From Verrucomicrobiota bacterium (lineage in GTDB: Bacteria > Verrucomicrobiota > Verrucomicrobiia > Chthoniobacterales > SZAS-18), in assembly GCA_025353105.1 (NCBI GenBank), contig JANXRG010000009.1, positions 1-34,553 of the forward strand: a stretch of DNA of 34,553 nt, written 5' to 3'. The stretch's first letter is position 1; every line of letters starts with the position of its first letter. Under the pieces are notes generated by a model. It was not told the DNA's origin, did no database searches, and saw nothing but the letters and a program-made list of their open reading frames with translations. The position numbers and the translations under genes were made by a program. Below are positions 1 to 5,162 of this stretch, piece by piece.

Positions 1-42
1 GAACGCTGCATAAATTTGATGGCCGACCCAGCCACCAAGTAG

Positions 43-252
43 CTTGACTGTCGAATTGCTGCGTTCGGGGATCTTCAGTGCGGTCAGTGTGGGGCCGTTC
101 CGAGACAGGAGTTCGACGCCGCTACCCAGAAAAGTATTGCCTATAGCAGCCGTAGGATGGTGCTTGGTGCAGTTGCGCTAGCGGCATTTCTGATAGCGAT
201 GCTCGCATTTTTCCTCATTTACTTTAGGTCTCTTATCCATCCAGGTGCCTAA
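43..252 (+). pseudogene. Tail of a small membrane protein, cassette 1
   Basis: This frame is open from just after a stop at 40-42 to the TAA at 250-252, which sits inside the R'' box of the first attC. It encodes a C-x-x-C-G pair (LQCGQCGA) followed by about 20 residues, then one strong hydrophobic helix (VLGAVALAAFLIAMLAFFLI) and a short basic/polar tail. That layout suggests a zinc-ribbon followed by a membrane anchor. No ATG, GTG or TTG occurs before the ATG at 157, which would leave only the membrane helix. So either the gene starts at 157, uses a rare start, or its upstream part is frameshifted. The position of the stop inside the attC argues that this was once a real cassette gene. Confidence 0.4.
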
Positions 253-351
253 CCCCTAGGCACTGGAGCGAACCATCTCGGCGGCTCATGCTTCTTTCGT
301 TTTGAGGCTTTACATTCCGCCTCGCCGGTCGCTCAGTTTGATTCGTTATGC
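247..351 (+). other. attC site 1
   Basis: R'' box GCCTAAC (247-253) contains the stop codon of the preceding frame. R' box GTTATGC (345-351) closes the site, 105 bp in total. The inner stem pairs CACTGGAGCGAACC with GGTCGCTCAGT; the left arm has an extra G and an extra A, which would be extrahelical in the folded bottom strand. A second inner pairing, CGGCGG with CCGCCT, supports a long imperfect hairpin. Recombination would cut between G345 and T346. Confidence 0.85.
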
Positions 352-402
352 GGCCTCCCGGACGAGTTGACTCGGGTTGTCGGCTTGAGCAGCATCGCGC
401 CC

Positions 403-588
403 ATGAAGGTGCGCGACATCCTGAAACTGATTGAGGCCGATGAATGGGCTCTCGATCGGACTCGCGGAAGCCACCGCCAATACAAGCACCCCACAAAACG
501 CGGCTTAGTCACCGTCGCCGGAAAGCCCAGCGACGACCTTGCACCGGGGACGCAAAACAGTATTCTTAAGCAAGCCCAACTTAAATGA
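403..588 (+). CDS. hicA: HicA family mRNA interferase toxin
   Basis: The 61-aa product has the size and pattern of HicA toxins, double-stranded-RNA-binding-fold proteins that cleave mRNA when freed from HicB. It begins MKVRDILKLIEADEW, a typical first helix, and continues with RGSHRQYKHP, which carries the family's catalytic histidine, then a basic strand (KRGLVTVAGKPSDDL) and a terminal helix ending QAQLK. The ATG at 403 is preferred to the TTG at 367 because it gives the standard family length. The stop overlaps the hicB start (ATGA at 585-588), implying coupled translation. It lies alone with hicB inside one complete cassette (346-890). Toxin-antitoxin pairs are well known integron cargo, thought to stabilise arrays. 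Function is from the family; activity is not shown by sequence. Confidence 0.9.
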   Translation: MKVRDILKLIEADEWALDRTRGSHRQYKHPTKRGLVTVAGKPSDDLAPGTQNSILKQAQLK

Positions 589-800
589 GCCGCTACCTGA
601 TCATTATCGAAGAGACCGGCACCGGATTTTCCGCCTACTCGCCTGACCTGCCGGGATGCGTCGCGACGGGGGGCACGCGGGAGGAGGTGGAGCGCGAAAT
701 GCACGTCGCCATCGAGTTTCATATCGAGGGACTTCGACTTGCTCGCGAGCCTGTTCCAGCCCCGCGTTCGCAGGCCGCCTATTGCGAGACGGCCGCATAA
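585..800 (+). CDS. hicB: HicB family antitoxin
   Basis: The 71-aa product matches the partial RNase-H-like fold of HicB antitoxins: a first strand (YLIIIEETGTGFSAYSPDLPGC) with the family's Y/F-SAYxPDLPGC signature, then VATGGTREEVEREMHVAIEFHIEGL, the helix that follows. It ends with a short alanine-rich tail and shows no C-terminal helix-turn-helix or ribbon-helix-helix domain, so autoregulation through a DNA-binding domain is not evident. It overlaps hicA by 4 bases, toxin first, the usual order. Its stop TAA (798-800) lies inside the R'' box of the second attC. It should bind and neutralise HicA. Confidence 0.88.
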   Translation: MSRYLIIIEETGTGFSAYSPDLPGCVATGGTREEVEREMHVAIEFHIEGLRLAREPVPAPRSQAAYCETAA

Positions 801-896
801 CCAGGCGCTGCACCTAACCGATTCAGCGGAGGGTCATTTCTTCCCGGTTTTAGATTGCGTCTCGCCTCATCGGTAGGTGAGCTTCGTTCGTTAGGC
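795..896 (+). other. attC site 2
   Basis: R'' box GCATAAC (795-801) holds the hicB stop. R' box GTTAGGC (890-896). Length 102 bp. The inner stem is different from the other sites: GCTGCACCTAACCGA pairs with TCGGTAGGTGAGC, again with an extra G and A on the left arm. R'' is the exact reverse complement of GTTATGC at 345-351, the left edge of the same cassette, which is the expected signature of a cassette inserted as a circle. Confidence 0.85.
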
Positions 897-899
897 CTC

Positions 900-1181
900 A
901 TGCGCGATCCTGCTCCTGATCCGAAGCCGCGCCGGTGGATCTTGGTTCCACCCGCAGTCTTTGCATTCCTTTCGCCACTGATTGTTGCCCCGTTGCCGGA
1001 CACTGTGCTTGGCATTGCATCTTTCTTTGTTGTCGCCTTCATCGTCGGATTTCTGCTCACTATTTTGCTTTGGCTTGCGTACCGATTCATATCGGGCGTT
1101 TTCAAGTCGCCTTCACCGTCACCATCGCCAACGAAACTCGCTCCCCATGACGACGACGAATTACCTAGCTTGTCCCACTGA
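900..1181 (+). CDS. Small two-TM protein, cassette 3
   Basis: The 93-aa product is not a family I recognise. A basic N-terminus (MRDPAPDPKPRRW) precedes two hydrophobic segments, roughly residues 14-32 and 37-64, and the tail is proline/serine-rich (KSPSPSPSPTK) and then acidic (HDDDE). The likely topology is a membrane hairpin with a soluble tail. The ATG at 900 lies only 3 bases after the R' box of attC 2, leaving no room for a Shine-Dalgarno site, so initiation may rely on upstream cassette sequence. The upstream in-frame extension to 855 lies within attC 2 and is rejected. Its end overlaps the next gene by 35 bases in a different frame. Confidence 0.6.
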   Translation: MRDPAPDPKPRRWILVPPAVFAFLSPLIVAPLPDTVLGIASFFVVAFIVGFLLTILLWLAYRFISGVFKSPSPSPSPTKLAPHDDDELPSLSH

Positions 1182-1638
1182 GATCGTCGAGGCGCCGGTC
1201 GGCGTCGTGTGGAAGCTGCTCACCAACATCTCCGGCTGGGGCAGTTTCTTTGACCTTCGCGTCACCAGCGTCGAACCGCCGGGGCTGGCGGCCAAGGGCC
1301 AGCGCATGCTCGGTGAGACGGGCCCACGCTGGCTGCATCTTGGTGGCTCCTTCGAATACACACTCGTCGACGAGACGCATTACAAGCTTGAGATGGACGT
1401 GAGGCTGTCACTTGGCATGACGGTTCACGAGGCGCTGGACTGCGTTCCGCTTGAGGACGGGCGATGTCGCGTCAACTATCATTGCAATTTTGGTTTCCCA
1501 GGCGGTTGGCGTGGCCGGCTCATGCGCGTCCTGCTCAGCCGCGGATTGAAGCAAGGCCCTGCTGATTCGCTTATGCGGTTGAAACGCGCCGCCGAACAAG
1601 AACATCGCGGTCGGAAGGCGGAAAAGGGGGAAGCCTGA
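1147..1638 (+). CDS. SRPBCC (START-like) ligand-binding-fold protein, cassette 3
   Basis: The 163-aa product reads as an SRPBCC/polyketide-cyclase-like domain: CPTEIVEAPVGVVWKLLTNISGWGSFFDLRV fits the opening strand plus the conserved helix with the W-x-L-x-[ND]-x-x-x-W pattern. A strand series follows, ending in the long C-terminal helix (GWRGRLMRVLLSRGLKQGPADSLMRLKRAAEQ) that closes the pocket. The ligand is unknown; family members bind hydrophobic small molecules. The ATG at 1147 overlaps the preceding membrane-protein gene. Both share one cassette, a less usual two-gene arrangement. About 160 bases between its stop and the R'' box of attC 3 hold no gene that I can support. Confidence 0.72.
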   Translation: MTTTNYLACPTEIVEAPVGVVWKLLTNISGWGSFFDLRVTSVEPPGLAAKGQRMLGETGPRWLHLGGSFEYTLVDETHYKLEMDVRLSLGMTVHEALDCVPLEDGRCRVNYHCNFGFPGGWRGRLMRVLLSRGLKQGPADSLMRLKRAAEQEHRGRKAEKGEA

Positions 1639-1798
1639 GTCTGCGATCTTCCATATTGAGTTGGCGATAGTTCATCGCCATCCTCCCGCCACAGTTCCAC
1701 TCGCGCTCGTACTTTTCGAACGTGTTGCACTTACTTCGTGAATCCGCTCTTGGAGCGAGGTCGCCCTGCGAAATATTCGGGTGCCCGATCAGCCCCTC

Positions 1799-1899
1799 GC
1801 CTAACCGACACTGGAGCGAACCGCTTCGGCGGAAGGCACGATGAGCGTGTTCGATCTTTACTTTCCGCCTTGTCGGTCGCTCAGTTTGGTTCGTCGACC
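1799..1899 (+). other. attC site 3, degenerate right end
   Basis: R'' box GCCTAAC (1799-1805) is the exact reverse complement of GTTAGGC at 890-896, the left edge of the same cassette. The shared stem GACACTGGAGCGAACC / GGTCGCTCAGT is intact, with CGGCGGAA / TTTCCGCC inside. By alignment to the other sites the R' box is GTCGACC (1893-1899), which has lost the GTT triplet needed at the crossover. This junction may be poorly recombinogenic. Confidence 0.78.
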
Positions 1900-1911
1900 C
1901 TAGCGCGAAAT

Positions 1912-2214
1912 ATGTTCCACGACGTGATTTGGAAACTGCGCGATCGCGCGGCGTGGAAGCGCGCCCTCACGCTGGCCTGCGCAGGCGAGCCGCAACCGTT
2001 GATGACGGCTCGAAAGTACTTTGAGGACTTCCAAAAGCAGCTCCAGTTGCATCCTCTCGAGTGGCCATCCTCGACGCGTCCACCTTCAGAGCACATACTG
2101 CGCTTGGGCGGCCGAATTTCGATTCACGATCGACTCATTCCTGACGCGCAAACCGTAGAGATTCCTTCTGTCAAAGCACTAGACAAGCATCCCGACAAGC
2201 CTCCAGCGGCCTAA
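1912..2214 (+). CDS. Unrecognised 100-aa protein, cassette 4
   Basis: I do not recognise this protein. It starts at the ATG at 1912, 12 bases after the R' box of attC 3; the same frame is open through the attC back to 1738 but that part is attC sequence. The product is soluble, with a helical N-terminal half (MFHDVIWKLRDRAAWKRALTLACAG) that is basic and tryptophan-containing, a middle rich in aromatic and basic residues (ARKYFEDFQKQLQ), and a proline-rich, probably unstructured end. Its TAA (2212-2214) lies in the R'' box of attC 4, which supports it as the real cassette gene. Confidence 0.6.
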   Translation: MFHDVIWKLRDRAAWKRALTLACAGEPQPLMTARKYFEDFQKQLQLHPLEWPSSTRPPSEHILRLGGRISIHDRLIPDAQTVEIPSVKALDKHPDKPPAA

Positions 2215-2309
2215 CCAGGCTCTCGAGCGAACCGTCTCGGCGAGGACATCATGAGCGAATTGCGGCTTTACTTTCCGCCTCACCGGTCGCTCAGTCTGGG
2301 GCGTTGGCC
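2209..2309 (+). other. attC site 4
   Basis: R'' box GCCTAAC (2209-2215) contains the stop of the preceding gene. R' box GTTGGCC (2303-2309). Length 101 bp. Stem CTCGAGCGAACC / GGTCGCTCAG with inner GGCGAGG / CCGCCTCACC pairing. R'' does not match the degenerate left edge of its own cassette (GTCGACC), consistent with decay at the attC 3 junction. Confidence 0.83.
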
Positions 2310-2370
2310 GAGGATCACGCTCCATGTCAACAAAGACAGAATGACTTCCCGGTGAGTCGGCTCAGATACC

Positions 2371-2682
2371 ATGCGACCACTTCCCCATCCGCCCGACGCT
2401 GAGCGCGACCCCGACTCGCTGGAGATGCTGCGTGGCTGGGTCGTAAACGGTCAGTTTCAGATCTCCATCGCCGCATGGGTTTGGAAGGAGGAGCCCGCCG
2501 AGTGGGGCCGGTTACTCGCGGACAGCGCCAACCACCTCGCCGACGCCATTGCCGCCGATACGGGCCGCGACCGAGCGGAGATTTATGCCGCGATTTCGGA
2601 GAGCCTTATCCATCATCTCCAACATCCACCGGGAAATCTCAGTGGCGATTTTCACGATGATGCAAAAACTGGCGCGGCCTGA
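2371..2682 (+). CDS. DUF5076-like protein, cassette 5
   Basis: The 103-aa product resembles the small DUF5076 family as I recall it: an N-terminal proline stretch (LPHPPDAERDPDSLEMLRGWVVNGQFQISI), then a strand leading to VWKEEPAEWGRLLADSANHLADAI, matching the family's V-W-x-x-P-x-x-W-G-x-L-L-x-D-x-x-x-H-x-A-x-A pattern, and a closing helix. The biochemical role of the family is unknown to me. It is the only gene in cassette 2304-2763, starts 61 bases after the cassette edge, and its TGA (2680-2682) lies within the R'' box of attC 5. The 61-base leader has no visible gene. Confidence 0.68.
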   Translation: MRPLPHPPDAERDPDSLEMLRGWVVNGQFQISIAAWVWKEEPAEWGRLLADSANHLADAIAADTGRDRAEIYAAISESLIHHLQHPPGNLSGDFHDDAKTGAA

Positions 2683-2769
2683 CCCCTAGGCACTGCAGCG
2701 AACCGCTCTGAGCCTCCCGTTGGTTTGCTTGCCAACAGCTTCGCGGTCGCTCAGTTTGCGTCGTTGGGC
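2677..2769 (+). other. attC site 5
   Basis: R'' box GCCTGAC (2677-2683) holds the preceding stop; R' box GTTGGGC (2763-2769). Length 93 bp. The stem CACTGCAGCGAACC / GGTCGCTCAGT matches site 1, and the CCCTAGGCACTG stretch after R'' is identical in sites 1 and 5, so these two sites are close relatives. The central loop (GTTGGTTTGCTTGCCAAC) is itself a small palindrome not found in the others. Confidence 0.83.
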
Positions 2770-2788
2770 CGCTAAAGAATCACCGCGC

Positions 2789-3526
2789 TTGAGTCAACCG
2801 ACGCTTTATTTCTTCTGCACCACGCTTTTTCTGATTTCCGTCCTCTACGGGTGCGTCGGGCAGGGCGGCGGATCGGGTTACATCGCCGCGATGGCGCTAT
2901 TCGGCTTTGCGCCCGACTCAATTAAGCCCACGGCTCTTGTCCTGAATGTGTTGGCGTCAGGCGTCGTCTCTCTGCGTTTCTACCGTGCCGGGAACTTTTC
3001 GTGGCGCTTGCTCTTTCCGTTCGCCGTTTCGTCGGTGCCAACGGCCCTGCTCGGAGGCTACATCACGCTGCCGCCAGTCGCTTTCAGCAGGCTGTTGGGC
3101 GCGTTGTTACTTGTCGCTGCGGTGCCATTTATTTTTCGCCGCGACCTCCCGTCGCACACACTTTCACCACCACGGTTATTGGTAGCACTGCTGGCAGGCG
3201 CGAGCATGGGCTTGCTCTCCGGTCTGACCGGCGTCGGTGGCGGGATTCTTATCATGCCGCTGTTTCTCTATAATCGGTGGGCAACTCCCAGGACGGCCGC
3301 CGCTCTCACCGGAGTTTTCGTCCTCATAAACTCCGTGGCGGCGCTACTCGGTCATCTTGCGGCGACTCACAGCGTGCCCTCCGGGCTACCGCTCTTTGGG
3401 ATCGCCGCCGTTCTCGGCGGAATTGTAGGCGCGCAATTGGGCAGCGTCCATCTCTCCGCCTCGGCAATTTATCGCATTCTTGGCGCTGTCTTGTTGCTCT
3501 CCAGCGCCAAGCTCATCTGTGCCTGA
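2789..3526 (+). CDS. TauE/SafE family anion exporter, terminal cassette
   Basis: The 245-aa product is a polytopic membrane protein of the TauE/SafE family, proposed exporters of sulfite, sulfoacetate or other organic anions. Two homologous halves are visible: an N-terminal half with GCVGQGGGSGYIAAMALFGF and a C-terminal half with GLLSGLTGVGGGILIMPLFLY; both carry the glycine-rich G-x-G-G-G loop followed by an L/M-x-x-P-type turn. About eight hydrophobic segments are expected. There is no ATG near the N-terminus; the TTG at 2789 lies 19 bases after the attC 5 R' box and gives the normal family length. The open frame back to 2720 runs through attC 5 and is rejected. The stop lies in GCCTGAG (3521-3527), near-identical to the attC 5 R'' box, but no attC follows. 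Confidence 0.82.
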   Translation: MSQPTLYFFCTTLFLISVLYGCVGQGGGSGYIAAMALFGFAPDSIKPTALVLNVLASGVVSLRFYRAGNFSWRLLFPFAVSSVPTALLGGYITLPPVAFSRLLGALLLVAAVPFIFRRDLPSHTLSPPRLLVALLAGASMGLLSGLTGVGGGILIMPLFLYNRWATPRTAAALTGVFVLINSVAALLGHLAATHSVPSGLPLFGIAAVLGGIVGAQLGSVHLSASAIYRILGAVLLLSSAKLICA

Positions 3527-3540
3527 GTCGCTTCGGCTCG

Positions 3541-4317
3541 TCATTCGGAGCGTCGCGACGCATCTCGACTTTCGTAAAGACGTGAATACCGCACAAAAGT
3601 CGCGTACGCGTTGCCCACCGCGATCCAGAGGCCCGGAAAACCGTCAAGAAATCCGGCGCGCAGAATGTAGCCGCGAAAGAAACGCCAGATCGGCCGCGTG
3701 ACGTTGTCCCAAAGCGTCCATCGCCGACCCTCGCCGGCGGCGCGCTCCGCGAACGAGTCCGCATAGGAAAGCTGCTTCTCGACAAATCGCCGTAGCGTCG
3801 GGAACGACCAATGCAACAGATCGCCGTCCAGCTTCACCTCGCGTCCGTCTAGTTCTACCTTCGTGTGCTCGCTCGTGCCCGACCACCGGCCCGCGCTGCG
3901 CCGGAACAACCGGAGGCAATGGTCCGGGTACCAATCACCGTGCCGGATCCAGCGGCCGAGAAACCAGGTCCGGCGCGGAAAATAGGCCCCGGCCGCTTCG
4001 TCCCGGGCGGGTGACTCGAGAAACGCGAGGATCGATCCGAGGAGTTCCGGCGAGAGTGCCTCGTCCGCGTCGAGGCACAAGGCCCAATCGTTCGCACAAT
4101 GATCCAGCGCGACGTTTTTTTGCTCCCGAAATCCCAGCCACTTCTGTTCCACCCAGCGCGCACCGAATTCCGCGGCCACGGCACGCGTGTCATCAGTGGA
4201 GCCGGAATCGACGATGACAATTTCGCCGGCGATCGCCCGCAGCGAGTCGAGACAACGCCGCAGGTTGTCGGCTTCGTTCAACGTAATCAGGGAGACCGAC
4301 AGCGGCGGAGCGGCCAT
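3541..4317 (-). CDS. Family 2 glycosyltransferase (LPS-core WaaE/KdtX type)
   Basis: The 258-aa product is a GT-A family 2 glycosyltransferase. SVSLITLNEADNLRRCLDSL opens the nucleotide-sugar fold, IVIVDSGSTDDT is the family signature, and LCLDADEALSP provides the DxD metal-binding motif. The region FPRRTWFLGRWIRHGDWYPDHCLRLFRR and the C-terminal amphipathic segment resemble the WaaE/KdtX beta-1,4-glucosyltransferases that add the first hexose to lipopolysaccharide heptose. It most likely acts at the inner face of the cytoplasmic membrane in envelope glycan assembly. It converges with the integron's last gene, with 14 bases between stops, so it marks the chromosomal side of the array boundary. 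The exact acceptor is not deducible. Confidence 0.87.
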   Translation of the reverse strand: MAAPPLSVSLITLNEADNLRRCLDSLRAIAGEIVIVDSGSTDDTRAVAAEFGARWVEQKWLGFREQKNVALDHCANDWALCLDADEALSPELLGSILAFLESPARDEAAGAYFPRRTWFLGRWIRHGDWYPDHCLRLFRRSAGRWSGTSEHTKVELDGREVKLDGDLLHWSFPTLRRFVEKQLSYADSFAERAAGEGRRWTLWDNVTRPIWRFFRGYILRAGFLDGFPGLWIAVGNAYATFVRYSRLYESRDASRRSE

Positions 4318-4377
4318 GCCCGCAGTGTGCCCACGGAGTCCGCGGTTGCCAACGGCTTTTGCGGCGGAGCTTGGCTC

Positions 4378-4595
4378 ATGCGGTGGCTTGGTGCATCCCG
4401 GCGCGTGTCCAAAATGCTTGCCCGCTTCGGCCGATCCGTAGTGTACGTGATTCTCGCTGGCTTGCTGATCTAGTGCGCCGCCGCCCTGTGGTTTGACGAT
4501 CGTCTCGGATACCCAGATGGAGTTTCCAAGTCGGCACGCTCATCGCGACCCGTCGACGTGATCTACGAAATGCGGGGAGCGCACAGTTGGCGAGG
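4378..4595 (+). pseudogene. Possible remnant of a small membrane protein
   Basis: From the ATG at 4378 a frame encodes a basic stretch and a hydrophobic run (SVVYVILAGLLI) and stops at 4471-4473. Beyond the TAG the same frame continues plausibly (CAAALWFDDRLGYPDGVSK) and runs straight into the tandem repeat that starts near 4596. This looks like the N-terminal part of a membrane protein broken by one nonsense codon and then by the repeat. It is equally possible that it is chance coding. I know no homologue. The remainder of 4318-4595 holds nothing else that I can support. Confidence 0.25.
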
Positions 4596-5162
4596 TTCGG
4601 CGAAACGTCCCGACCATTTGCCAACGCGCCCGGAGGTCGCGTTCCACCTGCACAGTGCATTGTTCATTGAGGCATTTCACTGACTCAGGTGACTGGGGAG
4701 CGCATGCGTCCCGCGTGCTTACCTCGGCGTCCCGCCGAGGTTCCAAAATCGGAAACGAGGCAGCGAAACGGAAAGACCTTTGGCGAGACGCCGAACGCTG
4801 CACGCGAGAAGCGCGCGCTCCTCAATCCACTTTGCGTGCGAAATTTGGGACGTTTCGGCGAAACGTCCCGACCATTGCCAACGCGCCCGGAGGTCGCGTT
4901 CCACCTGTACAGTGCATTGTTCATTGAGGAATTTCACTGACTCAGGTGACTGGGGAGCGCATGCCTCCGCGTGCTTACCTCGGTGTCCCGCCGAGGTTCC
5001 AAAATCGGAAACGAGGCAGCGAAACGGATAGACCTTCGGCGAGGCGCCGAACGCTGCACGCGAAACGCGCGCGCTCCTCAATCCACTTTGCGCGCGAAAT
5101 TTGCGACGTTTCGGCGAAACGTCCCGACCATTTGCCGACGCGCCCGGAGGTCGCGTTCCACC
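4596..5162. repeat. 256-258 bp tandem repeat with hairpins (about 2.2 copies)
   Basis: The motif CGAAACGTCCCGACC recurs at 4601, 4859 and 5115, giving periods of 258 and 256. Copies run about 4596-4853, 4854-5109 and a 53-base third copy 5110-5162 that stops at the 3' end of the next gene. Copies are over 90 percent alike by eye. Each unit contains a near-perfect palindrome GGGACGTTTCG-G-CGAAACGTCCC (intact at 4848-4870) and a second hairpin CCTCGGC-GTCCC-GCCGAGG; in the other copy the C becomes T, keeping a G-U pair. All reading frames across it are repeat translations, not genes. Confidence 0.9.

Larger units (their letters stand above)
1..3527 (+). mobile_element. Integron gene-cassette array (integrase not in window)
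   Basis: Five attC-like recombination sites punctuate a run of small plus-strand genes, each gene ending at or just before its own attC. The sites share a stem (GGAGCGAACC near the left end, GGTCGCTCAG near the right end; the second site uses a different stem) in which the left arm carries two extra bases, as attC extrahelical bases do. Deduced complete cassettes run 346-890, 891-1893, 1894-2303 and 2304-2763; the first is cut by the window edge and the last (from 2764) lacks an attC. In a typical integron the integrase lies upstream of the first cassette, which here means left of the window. Without it this could equally be a cluster of attC sites lacking an integrase. Seen: the sites and their spacing. 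Inferred: past or present mobility. Confidence 0.88.

Noticed and set aside
2720-2788. Extended N-terminus of the TauE/SafE gene and similar extensions at 855 and 1738.
   Set aside because: These extensions translate attC sequence; true starts lie after the R' box of each site.
4848-4870. Strong palindrome as an intrinsic terminator.
   Set aside because: No T-run follows on either strand; it recurs in the repeat copies, so it belongs to the repeat element.
4596-5162. CRISPR array.
   Set aside because: The repeat unit is about 256 bp with no short spacers and no cas genes nearby.
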